From Polaromonas sp. (GTDB lineage Bacteria; Pseudomonadota; Gammaproteobacteria; Burkholderiales; Burkholderiaceae_C), in NCBI GenBank assembly GCA_013823635.1, contig PNML01000018.1:1-44128 (forward strand): a stretch of 44,128 nucleotides of DNA. Direction: 5' to 3'. Position 1 is the stretch's first letter, and every line of letters begins with the position of its first letter. The position numbers were made by a program, and so were the translations under genes. Below the pieces are notes generated by a model. That model was not told where the DNA came from and searched no databases. It was given only the letters and a program-made list of their open reading frames with translations. Positions 33,388 to 40,898 of the stretch are shown here, in pieces.

Positions 33388-34080
33388 ATGCCTTACCAAG
33401 CCGTGGTTTTTGATGCCTATGGCACCCTTTTCGACGTGTACGCCATGGGTGTGCTGGCCGAAAAGCTCTTCCCGGGCCACGGCCCCGCCATTTCCAACCT
33501 GTGGCGGGACAAGCAGATTGAGTACACCCGGCTCATCACACTGTCAGACCCGCACACCGTCTCCGGCAGTCGTTACTACCAGCCGTTTTGGGAGCTGACC
33601 CGCCTGTCGTTGCGCTACACCCTGGCGCGGCTCGGGCTGCGCGCATCGGCTGACCAGGAGGACGCACTGATGGCCCAGTACAAGCACCTGCCCGCGTTCG
33701 AGGAAAACCTGGGCGTGCTGCGTGCCCTGAAGCAACGCGGCATTCAGACCGCCATTTTGTCCAATGCCAGCCCCGACATGCTGCACGCTGCGGTGGCACA
33801 TGCGGGCATGACCGAATGGTTGGACCATGTGCTGTCGGTCGATGGCATACGCCAGTTCAAAACCGCCCCGGCCAGCTACGGGTTGGTGGCGCAAGCCTTG
33901 CCCGCGCTGGCGCTGAACAACATCCTGTTTGTGTCCAGCAACGCCTGGGATGTGTTGGGCGCCACCTGGTTTGGACTGAACACACTGTGGGTCAACCGCC
34001 AGGACCTGCCCCCAGAGGCCATTGGCCCCGCCCCCACCCATGTGGGCACCAACCTGAAAGCGGTGCTGTCGTTGGTGTGA
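33388..34080 (+). CDS. Haloacid dehalogenase, type II (L-2-haloacid dehalogenase-like)
   Basis: A 230-residue HAD-superfamily enzyme of the haloacid dehalogenase type. The nucleophile Asp9 lies in VVFDAYGTLFDV, followed by the cap domain (LWRDKQIEYTRLITLS...FWELTRLSLRYTLARLG), ILSNAS (motif 2), the lysine in IRQFKTAPASYGLV (motif 3) and SSNAWDVLGATWFGL. Type II enzymes displace the halogen of short 2-haloacids with inversion. Sequence similarity alone does not prove activity, since some members accept no known substrate. It follows two GST genes in one apparent operon under a divergent AraC-type gene, which suggests a detoxification unit for halogenated or electrophilic compounds. Confidence 0.88.
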   Translation: MPYQAVVFDAYGTLFDVYAMGVLAEKLFPGHGPAISNLWRDKQIEYTRLITLSDPHTVSGSRYYQPFWELTRLSLRYTLARLGLRASADQEDALMAQYKHLPAFEENLGVLRALKQRGIQTAILSNASPDMLHAAVAHAGMTEWLDHVLSVDGIRQFKTAPASYGLVAQALPALALNNILFVSSNAWDVLGATWFGLNTLWVNRQDLPPEAIGPAPTHVGTNLKAVLSLV

Positions 34081-34142
34081 CGCACGGGTGGCCCATGGCG
34101 GACATTCGCCACGGCCCTGTCCATGTCACTTGGCTACAGGTG

Positions 34143-35138
34143 TCACTGCGGCTCGATCTTCGCGTCCTGGATGGCTTTGGCCCACTTGGCGGTTTCCATG
34201 GCGCCGCGCTTGGCAAGGTCTTCGGGGGTGCCGGGCTGCACCGCGAAGCCGATGGCGGCGAACTTGTCCTGGATGTCCTTGCTGTTGGCCGCTGCGTTCA
34301 CCGCCTGGTTGAGCTTGTTCACGATGTCGGATGGCGTACCGGCCGGGGCGTACACGGCGAAGTAGGCAATCAGCTCGTAGTCTTTCAGGCCCAGGGCTTC
34401 GTTCACGGTGGGCAGCTCGGGGATGGCGGGTGAGCGCTTGGCCGACGTGACGGCCAGCCCGCGCACCTTGCCGGCTTTGACCTGCGGCAGCATCACGGCA
34501 AAGTCGGCGCTGAACATGTTGACCTGGCCGCCAATGAGGTCGGTCATGGCCGCTGGCCCGCTTTTGTAGGGCACGTTGGTGAGCTGAATGCCGGCCATGC
34601 CGGCCATCATTTCGGTGGACACCAGCTGTGAGGTGCTGGCGCTGGCGAAGGTGATGTGCGTGGGCTTGGCCTTGGCCAGGTCCACCAGTTCTTTCAGGGT
34701 TTTGGCGGGCACGTCGTTGTTGACCGACATGATCAGCGGCACCGAGCCCATGTAGCCCACGGGTGTGAAGGCGGTGTCCTGGTCGTAGGGGAGCTTCTTC
34801 ATCAGGCTTTTCAGCGCGGCGTTGGTGCTGTTGGTGCCAATGAGGATGGTGTAGCCGTCGGGGGCAGACTTGGCCACCGCGTCGGCGCCCAGCATGCCGT
34901 TGACCCCGGCCTTGTTGTCCACCACGATGGTTTGGCCCAGCACCTCGGACATTTTGGTGGCGAAAGCGCGGCCAATCTGGTCGGTGGCGCTGCCGGGTGC
35001 AAACGGCACCACGGCCTTGATGACCTTGCTGGGGTAGGCCTGCGCCAGGGCGGCAGGGCTGCCCAGCACGGCCAGGGCAACACTGGCCACGGCGGCGAGT
35101 GTGGTGAGGCGGCGGTGGGGATGGAACGTTGAACGCAT
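34143..35138 (-). CDS. Bug-family (tripartite tricarboxylate transporter) substrate-binding protein
   Basis: A 331-residue periplasmic receptor. It has a signal peptide (about 1-33, ending AALAQA) and the Bug pattern YPSKVIKAVVPFAPGSATDQIGR, IVVDNKAGVNGMLGADAVAKSAPDGYTI, NNDVPAKTLKELVDLAKAKP, VPYKSGPAAMTDLIGGQVNM and the C-terminal EDLAKRGAMETAKWAKAIQDAKIE. These receptors bind small carboxylates. The TctA/TctB membrane partners are not in this window, as is usual for orphan Bug genes. It lies 105 bases downstream of the AtuA pair, in the same direction, so the ligand may be a terpenoid or branched carboxylate handled by AtuA; this is inference. Confidence 0.93.
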   Translation of the reverse strand: MRSTFHPHRRLTTLAAVASVALAVLGSPAALAQAYPSKVIKAVVPFAPGSATDQIGRAFATKMSEVLGQTIVVDNKAGVNGMLGADAVAKSAPDGYTILIGTNSTNAALKSLMKKLPYDQDTAFTPVGYMGSVPLIMSVNNDVPAKTLKELVDLAKAKPTHITFASASTSQLVSTEMMAGMAGIQLTNVPYKSGPAAMTDLIGGQVNMFSADFAVMLPQVKAGKVRGLAVTSAKRSPAIPELPTVNEALGLKDYELIAYFAVYAPAGTPSDIVNKLNQAVNAAANSKDIQDKFAAIGFAVQPGTPEDLAKRGAMETAKWAKAIQDAKIEPQ

Positions 35139-35243
35139 GGGTGGTCTCCTGGTGGTGGTGTGAGGCAGGTTGCAGAAAAAAGTGGGGCGGAAAAAGGTGG
35201 TTGTCTGGCGAGTGGAAACGGGCTGGGCGTGGGCAGCGCCCCG

Positions 35244-35561
35244 TCAGCCCGGCCAGGGCAGGGAAAGGATGGCCGAGGCCAGGGTTTTGCCGTGCGCATC
35301 CAGCGCCAGCGAGCGGGTCACGCCGCCTGCCAGTGCGCCATGCATCACAAAATGCACAGCGCCCAGGTGCGGCAGGGTGTGGCGTTGCACGTCGCCCAGC
35401 ACCACGCCCGCGTAATGCGCCTTGATGCGCTCCACGGTCAGCAGCTGTTCCATTGGCGGGTAATGCGCGGGGTCCAGCGCCACCACGCTCAGGGTGGCGC
35501 GGTTGCCTTTGTCGCCCGAACGGGCCAGGGCCACGTCGCGCAATGTGTGGGGGGGTTTCAT
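35244..35561 (-). CDS. AtuA-associated small protein
   Basis: A 105-residue protein that begins MKPPHTLRDVALARSGDKGN. The RSGDKGN motif and the end HFVMHGALAGGVTRSLALD are those of the C-terminal module of AtuA-type proteins, which in many genomes is encoded separately, as here. Its ATG (35559-35561) overlaps the atuA stop as ATGA, indicating coupled translation and probably a complex with AtuA. The exact biochemical role of the module is unknown. Confidence 0.85.
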   Translation of the reverse strand: MKPPHTLRDVALARSGDKGNRATLSVVALDPAHYPPMEQLLTVERIKAHYAGVVLGDVQRHTLPHLGAVHFVMHGALAGGVTRSLALDAHGKTLASAILSLPWPG

Positions 35562-36928
35562 GGCACCAGCTCCAGCACCTGGCATTGGGTGGTCACGGCC
35601 TCGCGCGGCATGAGGGCCGAGGCCACGGCCACCACCTCGCGCACCGACTGCGTCACGCCACCGCCGCCTGCCGGGCCGTTCAGGTACAGGGCCTCCACCT
35701 CCTGGCCCACGGCTTCCGCCTGGGCGCGGGTGGCGCAGCGCACGGCCAGGCGCACACGCACCTCCTGGGGCTCGTGCGCGCCGTGGGCACAGGCGCGCTC
35801 ACCGGCGGGGCCGTGCATGGCGTTCACGCCCAGCAACTCGGCGCGGTGTTCCCGCCCGGCCAGCCCATGGGGCAGGCCCGCATCGGCCAGGCGGTGCTGC
35901 AGGACGGACAGGGCCAGTTCGCCCCGCGCCCGCGCGCCTGGGCCGGCGTAAGAAATCTGGCCTTCACCGATGAAGCCGTCGCGGTAACCCAGCGTGACCT
36001 TGAGCTGCTCGGGCCGGGCGTGGCCCGTGGCACCCTGCACCCGCACGCGGTTGGTGCCCGCTTCGGTCAGGCGCACGGCAGAAAAGTCGCCCACCACATC
36101 GGGTTGCAGGTAGCGGGCGGGGTCTTCCACCTCGTACAGCAGTTGGGCGGTGCAGCTCAGGCGGTCCACCCGGCCCCCGGTGTCGGGCAGTTTGGTGATG
36201 ACGGCCTCGCCGTTGGCCGCCACTTCGGCCAGGGGGAAACCCACGCGGTGGAGGTCGGGCACGTCCACATGGCCGGGGTCGGCCAGGTAACCGCCGCTGA
36301 CCTGGGCCGCGCACTCCAGCAGGTGCCCCACCACCAGGCCTGCGCCCAGGCGGGGCCAGTCGTCGGCCGCCCAGCCGAAGTGGTGCATCAGGGGCGCCAG
36401 AAACAGCGCCGGGTCGGCCACGCGCCCGGCCACGACCACATCGGCCCCGCTGGCCAGGGCGGGCAGCAGGGCATCGGCTCCCAGGTAGGCGTTGGCGGAA
36501 ATCAGGCGGCCGTCCAGGCTGCGCACGGTGTCGGGGCTGTCGAGCAGGGGCACGTCGTGGGTTTGCATCCAGGCCAGCACGTCGTCGCCCGTGACCACGG
36601 CCACCCGCAGGCGGGGAAGGCCCAGCTCGCGGGCCACGGCCAGCACGGCCTGCCCGGCCGCCAGGGGGTTGGCCGCGCCCATGTTGGTGACGATGGTGGT
36701 GCCGTTGGCCACACACGCGGGCAGCACGGCGCGCAGACGCGCGGCCAGCAAGGGGTCAAAGCCCGCCGCAGGGTCGGCCTGGCGGCGCAACTGGGCCAGG
36801 GCAATGGTGCGCTCGGCCAGGCACTCGAACACCAGCGCGTTCAGTTTCCCCCGCTCGGCCAGGGCCTGGGCGGGGTCAATGCGGTCACCGGCGTAACCGG
36901 CACCGGCGCCAATGCGGTAAACGCTCAT
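35558..36928 (-). CDS. Acyclic terpene utilization AtuA-family protein
   Basis: A 456-residue DUF1446/AtuA protein. It begins VYRIGAGAGYAGDRIDPA, has TIVTNMGAANPLAAGQAV, SADVVVAGRVADPALFL-like and HFGWAADDW segments and a GLGYRDGFIGEGQISYAG-like block. AtuA is needed for growth on acyclic terpenes such as citronellol in Pseudomonas, but many members occur without other atu genes, so the substrate is not certain here. No acyl-CoA carboxylase genes flank it. The ATG at 36928 lies 25 bases from dispersed repeat R6, which occupies its presumed promoter region. It is followed by the small partner and a Bug receptor. Confidence 0.9.
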   Translation of the reverse strand: MSVYRIGAGAGYAGDRIDPAQALAERGKLNALVFECLAERTIALAQLRRQADPAAGFDPLLAARLRAVLPACVANGTTIVTNMGAANPLAAGQAVLAVARELGLPRLRVAVVTGDDVLAWMQTHDVPLLDSPDTVRSLDGRLISANAYLGADALLPALASGADVVVAGRVADPALFLAPLMHHFGWAADDWPRLGAGLVVGHLLECAAQVSGGYLADPGHVDVPDLHRVGFPLAEVAANGEAVITKLPDTGGRVDRLSCTAQLLYEVEDPARYLQPDVVGDFSAVRLTEAGTNRVRVQGATGHARPEQLKVTLGYRDGFIGEGQISYAGPGARARGELALSVLQHRLADAGLPHGLAGREHRAELLGVNAMHGPAGERACAHGAHEPQEVRVRLAVRCATRAQAEAVGQEVEALYLNGPAGGGGVTQSVREVVAVASALMPREAVTTQCQVLELVP

Positions 36929-37258
36929 TGGCCCGCGGGCACTGCCGGGCGCCGAAAAATACCATCAAATATGCCTATATCGCTTGTATTCATTGGTGTT
37001 TAAGCTATTGCTTCATTCATTTGTCAGCCACCATCTGCGTCGCAGTGTGGCAGGCCACCGCGCAAACACAACAGGGATTACCCAAGGTCACTGTCGCCTG
37101 CGTGTACGCCGGTGGCCGGCCCACTGTTGCCAAATGTGCAACGACGTGATGCGCCGGGTGGCCTGTGCGGCCATGCCGTTGGCGCGTACAGTCCAGCACT
37201 GCCCGGTCAGGCCTGCGCCACCGACCGAAGATGAACCTTATTTCTGACTGCTTTTTTC
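36929..37258. other. 330-base divergent gap between AtuA and nitroreductase genes
   Basis: The only gap over 300 bases in the window. The left third holds dispersed repeat R6 (36954-37010). The remainder (37011-37258) is GC-rich and shows no open frame with plausible composition. No convincing promoter pair is visible. A TTATTT and a T run just before the nitroreductase ATG are the only AT-rich parts there. Confidence 0.7.
36954..37010 (+). repeat. Dispersed AGCGCTT repeat, copy R6
   Basis: Reads AAAAATACCATCAAATATGC, then CTATATCGCTTGTATTCATTGG and TTTAAGCTATTG. It aligns with R1 over its whole length at about 42 of 57 positions by hand. Its A-rich end is 25 bases from the AtuA gene start codon. 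It is the most AT-rich stretch of the gap. Confidence 0.75.
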
Positions 37259-37912
37259 ATGACAACCACCCCCACCTCTGCCGACCTGATTGACAAGCTG
37301 CAATGGCGCTACGCCACCAAGGCCATGGACCCCACGCAACAGGTGCCCCAGGACAAGCTGGACCGCATTCTGGAAGCCGCCCGCCTGGCCCCCACCTCCA
37401 GCGGCCTGCAGCCCTACGAAATCATTGTGGTGACCAACCAGGCCGTGCGCGAACAGATCAGGCCCATTGCCTGGAACCAGGCCCAAATCACCGATGGCTC
37501 GCACCTGCTGGTGTTTGCCGCGTGGGACAACTACACGGCCGAGCGCATCAACATGATGTTTGACCTGACCAATGAAATCCGTGGCTTCAAGAACGAAGGC
37601 TGGGAAAACTACCGGCAAATGCTGCTGTCCATGTACCCCCAGCGCGATGCCGAGGTGAACTTCCAGCACGCCGCTCGCCAGGCCTACATCGGCATGACGG
37701 CCGCCCTGCTGGCCGCCGCCTACGAAGGTGTGGACAGCACACCCATGGAGGGTTTTGACCCCGCTGCGCTGGACACCATCCTGAACCTGCGGGAGCGCGG
37801 CCTGCGCAGCGTGGCCATCGTGCCCCTGGGCTACCGGCTGGCCGACAAGGACTGGCTGGTGAACCTGACCAAAGTGCGCCGCGCGCGGGAGCAGTTCGTC
37901 AGCGAAGTCTGA
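37259..37912 (+). CDS. NAD(P)H-dependent oxidoreductase, NfsB-type nitroreductase
   Basis: A 217-residue FMN enzyme. Segments are LQWRYATKAMDP near 16-27, ILEAARLAPTSSGLQPYEIIVV (FMN binding), HAARQAYIGMTAALLAAA and a terminal VAIVPLGYRLADKDW. Relatives (NfsB, YfkO, NfnB) reduce nitroaromatics and quinones with NAD(P)H. I chose the ATG at 37259 from the conserved spacing to the RYATK motif; no Shine-Dalgarno is visible, only a T run, so a weakly translated or leaderless start is possible. It is followed by a strong intrinsic terminator, so it is probably monocistronic. Confidence 0.92.
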   Translation: MTTTPTSADLIDKLQWRYATKAMDPTQQVPQDKLDRILEAARLAPTSSGLQPYEIIVVTNQAVREQIRPIAWNQAQITDGSHLLVFAAWDNYTAERINMMFDLTNEIRGFKNEGWENYRQMLLSMYPQRDAEVNFQHAARQAYIGMTAALLAAAYEGVDSTPMEGFDPAALDTILNLRERGLRSVAIVPLGYRLADKDWLVNLTKVRRAREQFVSEV

Positions 37913-37943
37913 CCGCCGACGGGTACGCACCAATCCCACCACA

Positions 37944-37971
37944 GGCAACGCCCCGGCGTTGCCTTTTTTTT
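37944..37971 (+). terminator. Intrinsic terminator of the nitroreductase gene
   Basis: GGCAACG and CGTTGCC pair across a CCCCGG loop and are followed directly by eight T. It starts 32 bases after the stop codon. On the other strand no T run follows, so it is one-directional. Confidence 0.9.
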
Positions 37972-38036
37972 GGGCACCGCAGTGCGCGGCCAATGGGGCC
38001 GGGGCTCGGGCCACCACGTCCCCACACCATTCAGGG

Positions 38037-38086
38037 GTTATCCACAGGTTTGTGCCCGGAATACAGGGATAACTGCAGACCTGTGG
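38037..38086. other. DnaA-box-like site inside two interlocking inverted repeats
   Basis: TTATCCACA at 38038-38046 is a perfect consensus DnaA box. GTTATCC (38037-38043) is repeated inverted as GGATAAC (38067-38073), and CCACAGGT (38042-38049) as ACCTGTGG (38079-38086). The two pairings cross, so as RNA they would form alternative structures or a pseudoknot. The block ends one base before the yebC stop codon, so it would be the 3' UTR of that gene. Confidence 0.45.
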
Positions 38087-38797
38087 TCAACCGCTCAGAC
38101 CGACAAACACGTTCTGCACGTCTTCGTTGGCGTCCATGGCGGCCAGAAACGCCTCCACCTCTTCCAGCTGCTCGGCGCTCAGGCTGGCGGGGTCAATGGG
38201 GTTCTTGGGCCGGTATCCCAGTTTGGCCGACAGCACCGTGAAGCCCTGGGCGGGCAGCGCGCGGCTGACCAGGTCCAGGTCGGCGTAGTCGGTCAGGAAC
38301 ACGGTGGTGCCGTCTTCGTCAGCGGGCTCCACGTCCTGCGCGCCGGCCTCGATGGCGGCGGTTTCCGCATCGGCCCCGGCGGTGGCTTCGGCCTCGATGA
38401 TGCCGACGTGGTCAAAGTCCCACGACACCGAGCCCGAGGTGCCCTGCTGCCCTTTGCGGAACAGCACCCGCATGTCGGAGGCGGCGCGGTTGACGTTGTC
38501 GGTCAGGCATTCGACCATCACCGGCACGCGGTGCGGCGCGTAACCCTCGTACATGACGTGCTCGAAGTGCACCGCTTCGCCGGTGAGGCCCGCGCCTTTC
38601 TTGATGGCGCGGTCCAGCGTGTCTTTGGGCATGGACACCTTGCGCGCCTGCTCCACCACCAGCCGCAACCGGGCGTTGGCGGCCGGGTCAGCGCCGTGGC
38701 GGGCGGCAATCATGATGTCTTTGGCCAGCTTACCAAACAGCCTGCCCTTGGCGTTGGCCGCCACGTCTTTGTGCTTTGCTTTCCACTGTGCGCCCAT
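38087..38797 (-). CDS. YebC/PmpR-family protein
   Basis: A 236-residue YebC-fold protein. It has the basic N-terminus [92 protein letters not shown] and [14 protein letters not shown]. The [10 protein letters not shown] start is nearer to the YeeN-like branch than to the MAGHSKW of canonical YebC. The family was long annotated as DNA-binding regulators; recent work also assigns members to translation through proline runs, so I do not call it a transcription factor. The ATG at 38797 removes an unconserved upstream stretch. Divergent from the Cache-GGDEF gene, its 3' end abuts the inverted repeats. Confidence 0.9.
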   Translation of the reverse strand: MGAQWKAKHKDVAANAKGRLFGKLAKDIMIAARHGADPAANARLRLVVEQARKVSMPKDTLDRAIKKGAGLTGEAVHFEHVMYEGYAPHRVPVMVECLTDNVNRAASDMRVLFRKGQQGTSGSVSWDFDHVGIIEAEATAGADAETAAIEAGAQDVEPADEDGTTVFLTDYADLDLVSRALPAQGFTVLSAKLGYRPKNPIDPASLSAEQLEEVEAFLAAMDANEDVQNVFVGLSG

Positions 38798-38916
38798 GGC
38801 GGTGTCCTTTGGTGTGGGTGGGGTGAATGAATGTGGGTGGGCAGTGTAGTGGGCGGCTTGCCCAGCCACCGTGTGGTGACCGCGCTCACGCACAGGAGCG
38901 ACTGGCGGGCAGACCA

Positions 38917-38930
38917 TTGACAAATGTCAA
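38917..38930. promoter_or_regulatory. Palindrome TTGACA-AA-TGTCAA in the yebC/GGDEF gap
   Basis: A perfect 6-bp inverted repeat whose arms are each a consensus -35 hexamer, one for each direction, in the 196-base divergent gap. No -10 hexamer is found 16-18 bases away on either side. It could be an operator or a pair of weak promoters. A GGGCG-AAG-CGCCC hairpin lies just downstream on the plus strand. Confidence 0.35.
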
Positions 38931-38993
38931 ACCACTGCGGGCGAAGCGCCCTACCATCCCGTGTCATTTTTTTTGTCCAAGCCAGCCGCCACC

Positions 38994-40673
38994 ATGATGC
39001 CAGTCACCTTTCGCAGCCGCATGGCGCTGCTGTTCGGTTTGCTGTCGATGCTGGTGGGTCTGCCCACCTATTACTTCGTCAGCCAAAGCCACAGAAGCCA
39101 GTTGTTGGAGGACCGGCGTGCGGTGCTGCAGGGCGTGGCCAAGGCCGCCGCCACCGTGATTGCCGAAAACCTGGTGGAGCGGCGACGAGAAATTGAGCTG
39201 CTCGCGCAGTCCGAGGCCTTCACCCAATTGCCGCTGGACAGCCAGACACTGACCCAATCACTGGAGCGCCTCAAACGCTCCTACCCCCACTATTCTTGGA
39301 TAGGCGTGACCGACACCAGTGGTGTGGTGAAGGCCGCCACATCCCACCACCTGGTGAACCTGTCTGCCGCCCAGCGCCCCTGGTTCCAGCAAGGGTTGCA
39401 AGGCACATTTGTGGGCGATCTGCACGAGGCCAAACTGCTGGCCCCGCTGTTGCCTCGACCGGAGTCCGGGCAACCCATCCGTTTCATCGACTTTGCTTCG
39501 CCCGTGGTGTCGCCAGACGGCGAACGCCGGGGCGTGTTGGCGTCACACGCCCACTGGCAGTGGGCGGGCGCTGTCCTCAAAGCCGCCACGCCCCCCAACG
39601 TTGCCGAGACGCGGACCGACATCTTCATCGTCAACGCCCAAAACACGGTCATCTACCCCGAACACGGCACTGATGGGGCAAATGTCCCCCTGGCACAAGA
39701 CATCGAAGGTGCCCAACGCGCGAGGGTGTTCTGGGGTTGGGGCGATGGCCAGAACTACCTGACGGTCAGTTCGGCCGTGCCGGAACCCACACCCACTTCA
39801 CACTTGGGTTGGCGGGTGGTGGTGCGCCAGCCCGAGTCCACCGTGCTGCAGGCCATCAGCCAACTGCAATGGAGCATCCTGCTCATCACGGCCAGCGCGG
39901 GGGCGGTGTTTCTGTGGCTGACCTGGGTGGGCGCCAATGCCATGAGCCGCCCGCTGGAGCGGCTGACGGCCACGGCCCGCCGCATCCAGCTTGGAGAAGA
40001 AGACACCCGATTTGACGCGCCGGGCAGCAGCCTCGAGTTGACGCGACTGGCCGAGGCGCTGAGTGGCATGGCCTCCACCCTGCAGCAACGCAAGCACGCA
40101 CTGGAAACGGCCAACCAGGCATTGGAGACCAAGGTACACGAACGCACCCAGGCCTTGCACCGGCTGAACCAAGAGCTGGAGTTGGCCGCCCACACCGACG
40201 CGTTGACCGGTTTGCCCAACCGCATGGCGGCCAACAAGGTGCTCGCATCGGAACATGTGCGCTTCAAGCGCAGTGCCATGGCCTACACCATCCTGATGCT
40301 CGACGTCGATTTCTTCAAGAAGGTCAACGACACCCACGGTCACCTGGCAGGAGATGCGGTGCTGAAACATGTCGCCGGGGTCATTCGCCGCAGCCTGCGG
40401 GAATCGGACTTCGTGGCACGGACAGGAGGCGAGGAATTCATGGTGCTGCTGCCCATGACGACGCTTCAACAGGCGCTGCCGGTGGCGGAGAAAATCCGGG
40501 TGGCGGTGGCATCAACCGCCGTGGCCCCAGCAGGTCAGGTCACCATCAGCATTGGAGTGGGCCAGGCGGTGGCCAGCGACAGCGATGCGGATGCCGCGCT
40601 GCGCCTCGCTGACGAGTGGCTTTACAAGGCCAAGGCCGATGGCCGCAACCGCGTGGCCGCGCCGGGCCACTGA
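38994..40673 (+). CDS. dCache-HAMP-GGDEF membrane diguanylate cyclase
   Basis: A 559-residue protein. A membrane segment (about 9-28) leads to a periplasmic double-Cache sensor (about 30-300; SYPHYSWIGVTDTSGVVKAA, QRPWFQQGLQGTFVGDL, IFIVNAQNTVIYPEH). A second membrane segment (about 302-322), a HAMP linker with RPLERLTATARRIQLGE, a coiled coil and a GGDEF domain follow. The active motif GGEEF is at 478-482, LDVDFFKKVNDTHGH is intact and RESD forms an RxxD inhibition site. It should make cyclic-di-GMP in response to a small extracellular ligand. The start is at tandem ATGs (38994/38997); a GTG at 38961 lies upstream. It ends 33 bases from the convergent dmpI. Confidence 0.93.
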   Translation: MMPVTFRSRMALLFGLLSMLVGLPTYYFVSQSHRSQLLEDRRAVLQGVAKAAATVIAENLVERRREIELLAQSEAFTQLPLDSQTLTQSLERLKRSYPHYSWIGVTDTSGVVKAATSHHLVNLSAAQRPWFQQGLQGTFVGDLHEAKLLAPLLPRPESGQPIRFIDFASPVVSPDGERRGVLASHAHWQWAGAVLKAATPPNVAETRTDIFIVNAQNTVIYPEHGTDGANVPLAQDIEGAQRARVFWGWGDGQNYLTVSSAVPEPTPTSHLGWRVVVRQPESTVLQAISQLQWSILLITASAGAVFLWLTWVGANAMSRPLERLTATARRIQLGEEDTRFDAPGSSLELTRLAEALSGMASTLQQRKHALETANQALETKVHERTQALHRLNQELELAAHTDALTGLPNRMAANKVLASEHVRFKRSAMAYTILMLDVDFFKKVNDTHGHLAGDAVLKHVAGVIRRSLRESDFVARTGGEEFMVLLPMTTLQQALPVAEKIRVAVASTAVAPAGQVTISIGVGQAVASDSDADAALRLADEWLYKAKADGRNRVAAPGH

Positions 40674-40706
40674 ACTCGGCCAGGGCAAAGCGGCAAACCG
40701 CACCGA

Positions 40707-40898
40707 TCACCGGCCCAGGTCTTTGGCGCTGACCCCGGCAATGCCCCAATTTTCCTTGGGCACGTCCTGAATCCAGACGCGCACGTTGGTAATGGGTGCA
40801 CCCGTGGCCTCGACCAGCGCGGCGCTGACCTTTTCGATCACGGCGCGCTTTTGCTCCTCGGTGCGCCCCTCCACCATGTAGATTTGTGCAAATGGCAT
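40707..40898 (-). CDS. dmpI: 4-oxalocrotonate tautomerase (2-hydroxymuconate tautomerase)
   Basis: A 63-codon protein of the tautomerase family that begins MPFAQIYMVEGR. After removal of Met, the catalytic Pro1 is exposed, and Arg11 and an Arg in NVRVWIQD are present; family members are 61-63 residues. It converts 2-hydroxymuconate to 4-oxalocrotonate in the oxalocrotonate branch of the meta-cleavage pathway. AGGAGA lies seven bases before the ATG. The frame stays open for 39 codons upstream through a receptor remnant, but a fused form would hide the catalytic Pro, so the ATG start is required. Last gene of the operon. Confidence 0.92.
   Translation of the reverse strand: MPFAQIYMVEGRTEEQKRAVIEKVSAALVEATGAPITNVRVWIQDVPKENWGIAGVSAKDLGR

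Noticed and set aside
31908-33389. 493-codon open frame antisense to the two GST genes
   Set aside because: Antisense shadow; both GSTs on the other strand have full motifs and ribosome sites.
36984-37247. 87-codon open frame in the gap before the nitroreductase
   Set aside because: It starts in repeat R6, has no ribosome site or motif, and is Cys/Arg-rich.
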